Positions 25,108 through 34,022 of a stretch of 64,000 bases of DNA are shown here, in pieces. The DNA lies in NCBI RefSeq assembly GCF_002777255.1, contig NZ_CP017634.1, forward strand, positions 496,001 through 560,000. Direction: 5' to 3'. Below the pieces are notes generated by a model. It was not told where the DNA came from. It was given only the letters and a program-made list of their open reading frames with translations, and did not search any database. The translations under genes were made by a program, and so were the position numbers. Origin of the DNA: Candidatus Formimonas warabiya (GTDB taxonomy: Bacteria > Bacillota > Dehalobacteriia > Dehalobacteriales > Dehalobacteriaceae). Each line of letters starts with the position of its first letter. The first letter of the stretch is position 1.

Positions 25108-25137
25108 AAAGGACTCCCAAGTAATTTGAGAGCCCTT
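25108..25137 (-). terminator. Terminator of tRNA-Leu(CAA)
   Basis: On the minus strand, immediately after the tRNA CCA, the stem aaagggctctcaaa/ttgggagtccttt with a 3-4 base loop is followed by a T-rich tract. Confidence 0.85.
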
Positions 25138-25224
25138 TGGTGCCGAAGGTCGGGGTCGAACCGACACGGTATCGCTACCACTGGATTTTGAGTCCAGCGC
25201 GTCTGCCAATTCCACCACTTCGGC
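25138..25224 (-). tRNA. tRNA-Leu (anticodon CAA)
   Basis: Class II tRNA of 87 nt with CCA encoded. Acceptor stem gccgaag/cttcggc, anticodon stem ctgga/tccag around loop ctcaaaa (anticodon CAA), a long variable arm and the T-arm ggttcgaccccgacc. Reads UUG leucine codons. Confidence 0.97.
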
Positions 25225-25399
25225 ATGGTTATTGAGATTTTCTCCTCTGATATCTCCAGCTTTACTGGATTATCTCTTTTCGGAGAACTGCTTGCCCGAG
25301 CAATCCGGGCAAAATTTATTGTACAATTGAATCAGGAATTTTGCAAGGGGTTTTTTATCAATTGTTTATGTTTTTTCTGGGTTTCCTGCCATGATTTAA

Positions 25400-25879
25400 T
25401 CAATCGTCCGCCTGATGAGGCGGAATATGGTCCTTTTTATCTTTTTCAATGAGGCCCAAGTAAACCAGGAGGTTGGAAATTTGCAACGCAACCAGCATAA
25501 AGGCGATGGTAACAAAGACCAGGAAGAAATGGCCTAATCCTACGGCAATTCCCAATCCGGCAGCAGCCCAAATGTTGGCGGCGGTAGTTAAACCACTGAC
25601 ATCTCCGGAAGGATCCTTCCAAATGATCCCGGCGCCAAGAAAGCCAATGCCGGTAATGATGCCTACGATCAGCCTGGCCGGATCCATATTGAATATTCCT
25701 TGGAATTCTACAAATCCGTATGCCGACACAATAGCGATAGAAGTAGAAGAAATGCTCACCAAAGCATGGGTTCGAATCCCGGCCGCTTTGTGCCTTTTCG
25801 TGCGTTCAAAGCCCAGGACGAGTCCTACCAGTAAACCGACAAATAATCTTAACACGATATCCTCATTTGAAATACTCAT
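25400..25879 (-). CDS. MgtC/SapB-family membrane protein
   Basis: A 159-residue protein with four or five membrane segments and the MgtC core 'LVGLVLGFERTKRHKAAGIRTHALV', 'GFLGAGIIWK' and 'GLTTAANIWAAAGLGIA'. It lacks the C-terminal ACT-like domain of longer members. ATG 25879 follows AGAGGTGAAGAG on the minus strand; the longer frame to 25948 has no ribosome site. MgtC proteins are linked to magnesium homeostasis and virulence in pathogens; the function in free-living anaerobes is not established. Single gene. Confidence 0.92.
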   Translation of the reverse strand: MSISNEDIVLRLFVGLLVGLVLGFERTKRHKAAGIRTHALVSISSTSIAIVSAYGFVEFQGIFNMDPARLIVGIITGIGFLGAGIIWKDPSGDVSGLTTAANIWAAAGLGIAVGLGHFFLVFVTIAFMLVALQISNLLVYLGLIEKDKKDHIPPHQADD

Positions 25880-26106
25880 CTCTTCACCTCTGGGAATAAG
25901 AGTTAAAAAATTGTCGTTTTTTGGAGAAGAAAATCTGCAAAGTTTCAAGCATTTATCCTTTAGTGTCTGATATAATGAGAATATATTGTAGTTATTGTAG
26001 CGGTTTGTAGAAAAAAATGCAAGGAATTCAGGATTTGAAGTGTAATATAGACAACAATAAAGATTTTATGAGTCCAGTTTAATAATGATTGGAGTACAGG
26101 ACGGAT

Positions 26107-26724
26107 ATGTTTATAGATGACGAAGACCTGGTTAAACGAAGCCAGCAGGGAGACATTGAAGCGTTCGAGCAGTTAATATCCAAGTACCAGCAAAAGGTAT
26201 TTAATATTGCATACCGTTTAATAGGAAATCCTCATGATGCCAGTGACTTGGCCCAGGAAGCACTGATCAAGGTATATAAATCCATTAAAAGCTTCCGGCT
26301 GGACGCTTCTTTCAGCACATGGGTTTATCATATTGTAACCAATGTCTGCCGTGACGAATTGCGTAAACGGAGCCGTCATCAGGTTTCTTCTTTGGATGAA
26401 CCGTTGGTGAGCCAAGATGGAGAAGTCAACAGGGAAGTTCCTGATTATTCCAATTGCCCGGAAACTGCCTATGAACAGAAAGAGTCAGGTGAGTACATAC
26501 AGGGCCTCATTAACAGCCTGAGCCCGGAATACCGGATGGTTGTTGTGATGCGGGAGATGATGGGATTAAGCTATGAGGAAATTGCCCAAGAATTGAATAT
26601 TACTTTGGGTACGGTTAAATCGCGCCTCAATAGGGCCAGAAAATACTTGAAGGACAAAATAATAGAAGATAGGGAACAACGCCAATCAATGGGACGTCTA
26701 TCGGTTGAGAGGGGGAAAGCTTAA
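26107..26724 (+). CDS. ECF-type RNA polymerase sigma factor
   Basis: A 205-residue SigW-like sigma factor: region 2 ('FEQLISKYQQKVFNIAYRLIG', 'DASDLAQEALIKVYKSIKSF', 'FSTWVYHIVTNVCRD') and region 4 ('MGLSYEEIAQELNITLGTVKSRLNRAR'). ATG 26107 is preferred over TTG 26089 since the GGAG at 26091 would then serve as ribosome site. Its last base is shared with the first of the anti-sigma gene, so the two are coupled. Confidence 0.95.
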   Translation: MFIDDEDLVKRSQQGDIEAFEQLISKYQQKVFNIAYRLIGNPHDASDLAQEALIKVYKSIKSFRLDASFSTWVYHIVTNVCRDELRKRSRHQVSSLDEPLVSQDGEVNREVPDYSNCPETAYEQKESGEYIQGLINSLSPEYRMVVVMREMMGLSYEEIAQELNITLGTVKSRLNRARKYLKDKIIEDREQRQSMGRLSVERGKA

Positions 26725-27368
26725 TGAATTGCCTGGACATTCAGGACTTATTATCTCCTTACCTCGACGATGTGTTAACTTCCGAAGAGATTCTGATGGT
26801 GGAAAACCATTTAGAAGGCTGCCCTTCTTGCCGGAAAGATCTGGCAGAGCTCAAAGAGACCGTTGCTTTGATCCAGTCTATACCGGAGGTTCCCTTGCCC
26901 AGTGATTTTTCCGATCAGATTCATGATTTGCTCACCAAGGTGCATGAGGATAAGAACCGGGAAATGCCCTTGGAAACGGGAAGAAAGTGGTGGAAAAAAT
27001 TTGCCGGACCCCAGCGGATATTTGTTGCCGCTGCAGCCATGATCATCATCGTTCTTTCCCTTTTTGGCAGCGACCTTTTTCAAAAGCCCCAACAGGATGG
27101 GGGGCAGGCACCTTCGATCATGAGTGCCCAACCGGCTGGTGAAGAAGAGAGCGCCGCCTCAAAAAGCCCTGCAGAGGATCAAGACCTGCAGAGCGAGTCC
27201 TCAACCGCTGAAAGGTCTATGAAATCGTCGGTTCAGAAGGATGGCACCCAGGAAAAAAATATTCAGGTTTTTACCCGGGGAAAAGTGCAAACCATCATTA
27301 TTTTTATCGTTGTAACGGCGGCGGCTGTACTGGTGGCCGGAAAAGCTTTTAAGCTGTTTAAACAATGA
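26724..27368 (+). CDS. Anti-sigma factor with zinc-finger (ZAS) domain
   Basis: A 214-residue protein. The N-terminal zf-HC2 motif 'HLEGCPSCRKDL' binds zinc and the cognate sigma factor. A membrane segment lies near 92-108 and a second hydrophobic segment near the C-terminus (about 190-205), with a Ser/Glu/Gln-rich extracytoplasmic loop between. It probably holds the ECF sigma factor inactive at the membrane until a signal causes release. Translationally coupled to the sigma gene. Confidence 0.92.
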   Translation: MNCLDIQDLLSPYLDDVLTSEEILMVENHLEGCPSCRKDLAELKETVALIQSIPEVPLPSDFSDQIHDLLTKVHEDKNREMPLETGRKWWKKFAGPQRIFVAAAAMIIIVLSLFGSDLFQKPQQDGGQAPSIMSAQPAGEEESAASKSPAEDQDLQSESSTAERSMKSSVQKDGTQEKNIQVFTRGKVQTIIIFIVVTAAAVLVAGKAFKLFKQ

Positions 27369-27372
27369 ATTT

Positions 27373-27417
27373 AAGTTCGGTGTGCAGGAAGTTGTCTTTG
27401 CACACCGAACTTTTTTT
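27373..27417 (+). terminator. Strong terminator after the sigma/anti-sigma operon
   Basis: A perfect 13-bp stem aagttcggtgtgc (27373-27385) and gcacaccgaactt (27400-27412) with a T tract to 27417. Confidence 0.93.
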
Positions 27418-27432
27418 AAGGGTGGTTTTGAA

Positions 27433-28581
27433 ATGAAAAAAAATGGTAAAATATTAGTAAGCCTGATCATGATGGTTTTCCTCCTTTCCTTAACAGGCTG
27501 TATTTCCTTGGTCGGAGACATGTCCCCCATCAAAGAGGAAGAAGAAACACCGGTGGCGGTTCCTGAGGTAATTGTTCCGGAGATTTCATTAATCGGGGTG
27601 GGAGATGTGATGCTGGCCCGAAAGCTAGACCGGTTGATCAGCCGGCACGGCATGGAGTATCCATTTCAGCAAACCCGGGAACTCTTAGCTTCAGCTGATA
27701 TTGCTTTTGCGAACCTGGAATCACCTCTTTCCGATCAAGGGAAGAAAATTGAAGGAAAGGGAATCTGGTTCCGGGGTAACCCGAAAAACGTTCAGGCCCT
27801 TTCTCAGGCCGGGTTTGACGTGATCAGTGTCGCTAATAATCATGCCTTAGATTATGATTCTCCTGCCTTTTTGCAGACCTTAGAAATTTTACAAGGAGCC
27901 GGCATCAAGCCGGTGGGCGGGGGGAAGGATATCGAACAGGCCCGCAGTCCGGTAATCATGGATGTCCAGGGGATTAAAGTTGCTTTTCTCGCCTATAGTG
28001 AAATGGCAGACATGATTTGGAGTGCAAAACACCCGAGAAAATTAAAGGCAACCGAGGACATGCCGGGAATTGCTCCTTTGGTCGTGGAGCAGATTGAAGA
28101 AGACGTGGAACAGATCAAAAATGAAGTGGATTATGTGATGGTCTCCCTCCACTGGGGGGAGGAATATCAATATTTACCGCAATCATACCAGCAAGAAATA
28201 GCCCACCAGCTTATTGATGCGGGGGTGGATGTGGTTTTGGGCCATCATCCCCACTGCCTCCAGGGTGTGGAGTTGTATCATCAGGGCTTGATTGCCTATT
28301 CTTTGGGAAATTTTGTGTTTGACCAGAACCAGATGGAAAAAACCAAGCAGGGACTGCTCCTCCATTTAAAGCTGGATCCGACCAAAATATTGTCGGCAGA
28401 ATTATTGCCTATTTATATTAATGACGGTCAGCCTGTGGTGGCCCAAGGCGAAATGGCGCATGAAATTTTGCAGCGCACCTGTGATGTTTCGGAAAAACTA
28501 GGGACCAAGCTGGATCTAAAAGAGGGAAAAGCTGTGATTATGTCTCAGGTTGAGGCGCAGGAGGGAGGAGATACCTTGTGA
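27433..28581 (+). CDS. CapA-family lipoprotein (PGA_cap metallophosphatase fold)
   Basis: A 382-residue protein with a lipoprotein signal ending 'SLTGC' and the CapA motifs 'GVGDVMLARKLDR', 'FANLESPLSD', 'SVANNHALDYD' and 'GHHPHCLQGVE...YSLGNFVFD'. CapA of Bacillus takes part in poly-gamma-glutamate export; in Clostridia without capB/C the role is open and these are annotated as metallophosphatase-fold proteins. ATG 27433 follows AAGGGTGG; the frame extends upstream into the terminator and is trimmed. It overlaps polA by 4 bp. Confidence 0.88.
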   Translation: MKKNGKILVSLIMMVFLLSLTGCISLVGDMSPIKEEEETPVAVPEVIVPEISLIGVGDVMLARKLDRLISRHGMEYPFQQTRELLASADIAFANLESPLSDQGKKIEGKGIWFRGNPKNVQALSQAGFDVISVANNHALDYDSPAFLQTLEILQGAGIKPVGGGKDIEQARSPVIMDVQGIKVAFLAYSEMADMIWSAKHPRKLKATEDMPGIAPLVVEQIEEDVEQIKNEVDYVMVSLHWGEEYQYLPQSYQQEIAHQLIDAGVDVVLGHHPHCLQGVELYHQGLIAYSLGNFVFDQNQMEKTKQGLLLHLKLDPTKILSAELLPIYINDGQPVVAQGEMAHEILQRTCDVSEKLGTKLDLKEGKAVIMSQVEAQEGGDTL

Positions 28582-31214
28582 GAAAGTTTTTAATTGTAGA
28601 TGGAAACAGTTTAATCCACCGGGCTTTTTATGCCCTTCCTTTGCTGACAAACGGGGAAGGGGAATTTACCAATGCCGCCTACGGTTTTACCACCATGTTT
28701 TCTAAAATATTGGCAGAGGAGAAGCCGGACTGGGTCGTGGTGTGCTTTGATAAGGGGAAGATCACCTTTCGTACAGAACAGTATCAAGAGTATAAGGGGC
28801 ACCGTAAGGCCACTCCGCCCGAATTGCGTCCCCAGTTTCCATTAATTAAAAAGATATTGACGGCCATGAACGTGGCCTTTGAAGAAAAGGAAGGCTTTGA
28901 GGCGGACGATTTGATCGGAACTTTTGTCCGGCAGGGGGAAAAAGAAGATGTGATAAATCTAGTTTTGACCGGAGATAAGGATGCCCTGCAATTGGTTTCT
29001 CCCAAGTCGGTGGTATTATTGACCCGCAAAGGTATTTCCGAGCTGGAGCGCTATGATGAAAAAGCCGTATCCGACCGGTTTGGACTTGCTCCGGAGCAAA
29101 TTATAGACCTCAAGGGTTTGATGGGGGATTCCTCCGATAACATCCCCGGAGTTCCCGGCATCGGAGAAAAAACCGCCCTGAAGTTGCTGCAGCAGTTTCA
29201 AACAGTGGAAAATATTTATCTCCACCTTAACGAAATCTCCCCCAAGCTGCGGGATAAACTGACGGAAAATCAAAATTTGGCGATTTTGTCGAAAGGGCTG
29301 GCTACCATCGAATGCTGTGTTCCTATCGAAATCGACTTTAACAGGCTGAAGTATGAAGAGCCGGATTATGAACAGCTTTTAGGCCTGTATAAAGGGTTGG
29401 AATTTAAAAGCTTGATCAAAGGAATTTTGGAAAAGATGGCTACCCGGGAAACGCCTCCGGTCCTGCAGGAAAACGGAGAAGGTGAGGCTAACTTTCACCG
29501 TCTGGCCGCTCCGGAAGAGATTTCCCGTACAGTCCAAGAGGTTTTGGAGACGGGAAAGGCCGCGATCTATGTAACGCACCGGGGGAATTACTTTGACGGC
29601 GATATTTCCTCGATCTCTTTTGCCGTGTCCGAAAGCAAGGCATATACCGTATTCTTTGACGGCGACCGGGACCGGGAAAAACTGATGTCTCTGAAAGAAC
29701 TCTTTGCGACGGAAAATATAGAAAAAGTAGTTTATAATGCCAAAGACCTTCAAGTAATGCTTTTTCAAGCAGGGCAAGAACTACAAGGGGTTTGTGCCGA
29801 TGTGATGCTGGGGGCCTATCTCTTGAATCCCGGTTCCTCAGAGTACAGCCTGGAGTCTTTATGCCTGGAGTATCTGAACCGGGCCTTGGTGACCCGGGAA
29901 GACGAAGTTTTGGACCACTGCGGCCGGGCCCAAGTGGTGTGGCAGTTAGCGGGTATCATTGAGCAAAAGATTGCGGATCAAGGGATGAAAGATTTGTACG
30001 ACCAGGTGGAACTCCCTTTGGAAAGCGTATTGGCGGAGATGGAAATAGCGGGAGTAAAAGTGGAATCATCTCAATTGAAAAATATGTCTCAGGAATTGGA
30101 AGCAGCCGTGCAGCACATCAGCCGGGAGATATTTGAACTGGCCGGAGAAGAGTTTAATATCAATTCACCCAAACAATTAGGGGTGATCCTTTTTGAAAAA
30201 TTGGGTTTGCCCCCGGTGAAAAAGACAAAAACAGGTTTTAGTACCAATGCGGAGGTTCTGGACCAATTGGCTCCCCGGCATGAAATCGTGGCTAAAATTT
30301 TAGAACACCGGACCCTGGTAAAACTGAAATCCACTTATGTGGACGGCATGCAAATACTGATTAATGCCAAGACGGGAAAGCTGCATACTTCCTTTAATCA
30401 GACGGTTACCGCTACGGGGCGGCTTTCTTCCACGGAACCCAATCTGCAGAATATTCCCATCCGCATGGAGATGGGGCGGCAAATTCGCAAGGTCTTTGTT
30501 CCATCACGGGAGGGAAATATTCTTCTGGCGGGAGATTATTCTCAGATCGAATTAAGGGTGCTGGCCCATATTTCCGGTGATCCGGTACTGAAAGAAGCTT
30601 TTCAGCAGGATCAGGACATTCATACCCGAACGGCTGCGGAGGTTTTTGGGGTGCCCATGGATGCGGTCACAAGTGAAATGAGAAGAAGAGCCAAGGCGGT
30701 TAACTTTGGCATCGTCTATGGAATCAGTGATTATGGCTTGTCCAGGGACTTGGGCATTACCCGTAAGGAAGCAAAGCGTTATATTGACAGTTATTTTGCC
30801 CGTTATCCGGGTGTAGCGGATTATTTGGACCGGGTGGTACGTGAGGCGCGGGATAAAGGATATGTGACGACTTTACTCAATCGCCGGCGTTATCTTCCCG
30901 ACATCTATAGTTCCAATTTTAACGTCAGGAGTTTTGGCGAAAGAACTGCCATGAACACGCCGATTCAGGGAAGCGCCGCCGATATTATCAAGGTTGCTAT
31001 GATCCGGTTATCCCGCTATCTTCATGATCAGGGCAGCCGGTCCCAAATGATTCTTCAGGTGCACGATGAGCTGATTTTTGATGTGGTCCCGGATGAAATC
31101 GATACCCTGGCGAAAACGGTGAAAGAGTTAATGGAAAACGCCGTGCCGCTGGATGTTCCTATAAAAGTGGATTTAAAAAGGGGAGAAGATTGGTACCATA
31201 TGACGAAGATTTAG
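28578..31214 (+). CDS. polA: DNA polymerase I
   Basis: An 878-residue family A polymerase for Okazaki processing and repair. The 5'-3' exonuclease domain (1-290) has 'VDGNSLIHRAFYAL' and 'GLMGDSSDNIPGVPGIGEKTA'. The central 3'-5' exonuclease-like domain (about 305-480) lacks the DxE metal-binding motif ('AIYVTHRGNYF' instead), so it is probably without proofreading, as in Geobacillus Pol I. The polymerase part carries motif A 'AGDYSQIELRVLAHIS', motif B 'RRRAKAVNFGIVYG' and motif C 'QVHDELIFDV'. The start is GTG at 28578 after GAGGGAGGAG, overlapping capA's stop. Confidence 0.98.
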   Translation: MRKFLIVDGNSLIHRAFYALPLLTNGEGEFTNAAYGFTTMFSKILAEEKPDWVVVCFDKGKITFRTEQYQEYKGHRKATPPELRPQFPLIKKILTAMNVAFEEKEGFEADDLIGTFVRQGEKEDVINLVLTGDKDALQLVSPKSVVLLTRKGISELERYDEKAVSDRFGLAPEQIIDLKGLMGDSSDNIPGVPGIGEKTALKLLQQFQTVENIYLHLNEISPKLRDKLTENQNLAILSKGLATIECCVPIEIDFNRLKYEEPDYEQLLGLYKGLEFKSLIKGILEKMATRETPPVLQENGEGEANFHRLAAPEEISRTVQEVLETGKAAIYVTHRGNYFDGDISSISFAVSESKAYTVFFDGDRDREKLMSLKELFATENIEKVVYNAKDLQVMLFQAGQELQGVCADVMLGAYLLNPGSSEYSLESLCLEYLNRALVTREDEVLDHCGRAQVVWQLAGIIEQKIADQGMKDLYDQVELPLESVLAEMEIAGVKVESSQLKNMSQELEAAVQHISREIFELAGEEFNINSPKQLGVILFEKLGLPPVKKTKTGFSTNAEVLDQLAPRHEIVAKILEHRTLVKLKSTYVDGMQILINAKTGKLHTSFNQTVTATGRLSSTEPNLQNIPIRMEMGRQIRKVFVPSREGNILLAGDYSQIELRVLAHISGDPVLKEAFQQDQDIHTRTAAEVFGVPMDAVTSEMRRRAKAVNFGIVYGISDYGLSRDLGITRKEAKRYIDSYFARYPGVADYLDRVVREARDKGYVTTLLNRRRYLPDIYSSNFNVRSFGERTAMNTPIQGSAADIIKVAMIRLSRYLHDQGSRSQMILQVHDELIFDVVPDEIDTLAKTVKELMENAVPLDVPIKVDLKRGEDWYHMTKI

Positions 31215-31260
31215 AGAAACGCTTTTCATCATGATCAGGCAGATAAAAGGAGGCAGCGGC

Positions 31261-32085
31261 ATGCCGGAACTTCCGGAAGTGGAAACAGTAAAACGTACGT
31301 TGGCAGAGCATATCCTTGGTCTTACCGTCACCGGTATCACCTTAAATCAGGAGATTGTGATCAAGACACCGGGTATTCAAGAATTTAGGGAAAAAATAAC
31401 CGGGCAATCCTTCCGGAATATTGACCGGCGGGGGAAGTACTTGATTTTTGCTTTGTCCCAAGGATCTAAAATGGTGGTCCATCTCAGGATGACCGGACAG
31501 CTTGTGTACTGTGAGCAGGATCATCCCCTGAAAAAGCACACCCATGTGATTTTTTCTCTTGACAATGGCAGGGAACTCAGGTTTGTAGATCAACGCCGTT
31601 TTGGCCGTATTTGGCTGGTCCCGGAAAAAGAAATTGATCAAATCTCGGGGCTTTGCTCCTTGGGACCGGAACCGTTGGGAGAAGAGTTTACTTTAGAAAA
31701 TTTAAAAGAGAATTTAGCAGGTAAGAAAAGCAGGATTAAGCTTTTCCTGCTGGACCAAAGCATGATTGCCGGGATCGGCAATATTTATGCGGATGAAATT
31801 CTATACCGGTGCGGGATCCATCCGGAGCGGACAGCAGGTTCTTTATGCCATGAAGAAATGACTAGACTGTTTGAGGAAATCAGAAGCACCTTAGGGGAAG
31901 CTGTGGAACACAGGGGAACCACATTTAGTGATTATGTGGACGGGCGGGGAGATAAGGGAGCCCACCAGCACTTCTTAAATGTTTACCAGCAGGTAGGAAA
32001 GAAATGCCCCCGGTGTGGAACTGCGGTAGAAAGGGTGAAGGTAGGGAGCCGAAGCGCTTACCACTGCCCGGGTTGTCAAAAATAG
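31261..32085 (+). CDS. mutM: Formamidopyrimidine-DNA glycosylase
   Basis: A 274-residue Fpg. Catalytic Pro and Glu are at the start ('MPELPEVETV'); 'VVHLRMTGQL', the 'GIGNIYADE' helix-two-turn-helix and a C-terminal zinc finger with two CxxC pairs ('CPRCG', 'CPGC') are present. It removes 8-oxoguanine. ATG 31261 follows AAAAGGAGG; since the mature protein must begin with Pro, this start is firm. Gene order polA-mutM-coaE is common in Firmicutes. Confidence 0.98.
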   Translation: MPELPEVETVKRTLAEHILGLTVTGITLNQEIVIKTPGIQEFREKITGQSFRNIDRRGKYLIFALSQGSKMVVHLRMTGQLVYCEQDHPLKKHTHVIFSLDNGRELRFVDQRRFGRIWLVPEKEIDQISGLCSLGPEPLGEEFTLENLKENLAGKKSRIKLFLLDQSMIAGIGNIYADEILYRCGIHPERTAGSLCHEEMTRLFEEIRSTLGEAVEHRGTTFSDYVDGRGDKGAHQHFLNVYQQVGKKCPRCGTAVERVKVGSRSAYHCPGCQK

Positions 32086-32109
32086 TAGGATGGATGCGAG
32101 GACAGACAG

Positions 32110-32727
32110 GTGAAAATTATTGGTTTAACGGGCGGGATTGCCAGCGGCAAAAGTACTGTTTCCTCAGTTCTCAAGGAACTGGGCGCATTGATTATTGATG
32201 CGGATAAAGTTGCCCGGGAGATTGTGCTTCCGGGTAGTCCTGCTTGGAATGAGATTGTCCAGGAATTTGGACAGGCCATTCTGCAGCCTGACCAAAATAT
32301 TAACCGGAAAGAGCTGGCCGGGATTATTTTCCGGGACCAGGCAGCCCGGAATAAGTTAAACCGGATCACCCATCCCCGGATCATGGATGAGATCCGAAAA
32401 AGAATTAATGCCGGGAAAAGAGGAAACAACTATCTTATGATCGTTGTCGATGCGCCTTTGCTGATTGAGTTAGGCATGACAGCTATGGTTGATGAGGTTT
32501 GGTTGACTGCTCTTCCCAAGGACATCCAGATCATGAGATTGATGGAAAGAGAGGGCTTGCCGGAATGGGAAGCCGAAAAGAGAATTGGCGCGCAAATGCC
32601 TTTGGAAGAAAAGAAAAAGTTTGCGCACCGAATCATTGACACATCAGGCTTGGTACAGGATACTATTAATCAGGTGTATGATATCTGGAACCAAATTACT
32701 AGGCATGAAAAGGAACAAAATACGTAA
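32110..32727 (+). CDS. coaE: Dephospho-CoA kinase
   Basis: A 205-residue P-loop kinase for the last step of coenzyme A synthesis. Walker A is 'GLTGGIASGKST', followed by 'LIIDADKVAREIV', 'HPRIMDEIRKR' and 'VVDAPLLIELGM'. The start is GTG 32110. It lies 24 bp after mutM in the same operon. Confidence 0.97.
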   Translation: MKIIGLTGGIASGKSTVSSVLKELGALIIDADKVAREIVLPGSPAWNEIVQEFGQAILQPDQNINRKELAGIIFRDQAARNKLNRITHPRIMDEIRKRINAGKRGNNYLMIVVDAPLLIELGMTAMVDEVWLTALPKDIQIMRLMEREGLPEWEAEKRIGAQMPLEEKKKFAHRIIDTSGLVQDTINQVYDIWNQITRHEKEQNT

Positions 32728-32759
32728 AATATTTACTACATTGGTTTTAGGAGTTGGCA

Positions 32760-33329
32760 TTGTTGTTGGTTTTGAGAGTCCGTCGGCTGGTCCGATTCTT
32801 TTTGATCCTGGGTATTCTAATTAGTTTATGCTATGCGGTCATTCTAAGTCCTCCCGTACAGAAATTGTTTTATCCCATACCGCATTCAGAATATGTGTAT
32901 CAGTATTCCAGAAACTATCAGGTAGACCCTTTACTGGTGGCGGCAGTGATCCGAGCGGAAAGCAGGTTTTCCCATACGGCTGAGTCCGGATCAGGCGCCC
33001 GGGGATTAATGCAGATTATGCCGGAAACTGCGGAGTGGGCGGCGCAGAAATTAAAGATAGATTTTCATTCTGAAATGTTGTTTGACCCCCAGTATAATAT
33101 CAGAATCGGCTGCTGGTATTTACGGGAACTGCAGGATACTTTTCCGGATAATCTGGCGGTCGTTTTAGCGGCTTACAATGCCGGTCAGGGGAATGTGAGC
33201 AAGTGGTTGGAAGACGGGGTCTGGGACGGGCAGCTGAACCATTTGGAAGAACTTCCTTTTCCCGAAACCCGGATTTACGTGCAAAAAGTGTTAAAGTATT
33301 ATCAACGATATCAAGAATTGTACGGATAA
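32760..33329 (+). CDS. Lytic transglycosylase (SLT family)
   Basis: A 189-residue membrane-anchored peptidoglycan hydrolase. After one N-terminal membrane segment ('FFLILGILISLCYAVIL') the SLT domain shows the catalytic glutamate in 'AVIRAESRFSHTAESGSGARG', then 'LMQIMPETAEW' and 'VVLAAYNAGQGNV'. The start is uncertain: TTG 32760, 6 bp after TAGGAG, fits best, and TTG 32754 is the alternative. It follows coaE by about 30 bp and closes the operon. Confidence 0.9.
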   Translation: MLLVLRVRRLVRFFLILGILISLCYAVILSPPVQKLFYPIPHSEYVYQYSRNYQVDPLLVAAVIRAESRFSHTAESGSGARGLMQIMPETAEWAAQKLKIDFHSEMLFDPQYNIRIGCWYLRELQDTFPDNLAVVLAAYNAGQGNVSKWLEDGVWDGQLNHLEELPFPETRIYVQKVLKYYQRYQELYG

Positions 33330-33413
33330 AGGACAATGGATGAAAAGAAATGAACGGAGTATCGGTAAGCAAACGGAGGACTTCCGGGGAACTAAAAAGG
33401 TGATCGTAATTCG

Positions 33414-33436
33414 AAAGCACCGGAATCCGGTGTTTT
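33414..33436 (+). terminator. Terminator of the polA-mutM-coaE operon
   Basis: Stem caccgg/ccggtg (33418-33423, 33427-33432) with loop aat and a T run on the plus strand; AAAG on the other side lets it act for the converging minus-strand gene as well. Confidence 0.75.
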
Positions 33437-33438
33437 CT

Positions 33439-33876
33439 TCATACTTTTGCTTTTAAGTATTGGACGGAAAAAACAGTGACTAAGCCAAAAACAATATTCA
33501 GCAGGGTATAAATAGTCTGATCTATGATAGTGTTTTTTACGGGGAGGTTCAGGATGTTGGCCATCACTCCTCCGATGATCAGCCAGGTAATGGCGCCAAG
33601 AAAAATTCCCTTATATATTAAATAATCCGTTCCCGTATAAGGGAGGAGGTAGATATAGACAACACCGACCATTGCACCAACCAAAAGATGAATTATCAGC
33701 CCATAGAGATTTCCGGCAATAGAATGGGCGGTTGGTTCCAGTAAAAAGATGGAACTGTTTAAAAATAATAATTCTATTTGAGTAATGCCCAGAAAATTAA
33801 AAACGAAAGAAAAGAGAGCCAAAATGCCGGCACCCGATATGCCAGCAATACTCCCGATCATTACTCGATCAAGCAT
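33439..33876 (-). CDS. YqhR-like conserved membrane protein
   Basis: A 145-residue protein with four membrane segments ('SIAGISGAGILALFSFVFNFL', 'IIHLLVGAMVGVVYIYLL', 'GIFLGAITWLIIGGV', 'TIYTLLNIVFGLVTVFSV'). The arrangement resembles the small YqhR-type family of spore-forming Firmicutes; the family call is tentative. ATG 33876 follows AAGGGGGACG on the minus strand. Confidence 0.65.
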   Translation of the reverse strand: MLDRVMIGSIAGISGAGILALFSFVFNFLGITQIELLFLNSSIFLLEPTAHSIAGNLYGLIIHLLVGAMVGVVYIYLLPYTGTDYLIYKGIFLGAITWLIIGGVMANILNLPVKNTIIDQTIYTLLNIVFGLVTVFSVQYLKAKV

Positions 33877-34022
33877 AAACTTCGTCCCCCTTTGGATGAA
33901 CATCGGTAGTATTCCCGAAATTTGGCGAAAAATGTAGAAAAGAAGTATTCTTTTTAATAGCTTTTTTCCGGAAGATATTTTAGAATAAAAAAGAAACTTA
34001 GGACGAATGGAACAGTGATCTT

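Noticed and set aside
32585-32824. Plus-strand ORF overlapping coaE end and transglycosylase start
   Set aside because: Different frame from both real genes; its short hydrophobic stretch has no following domain.
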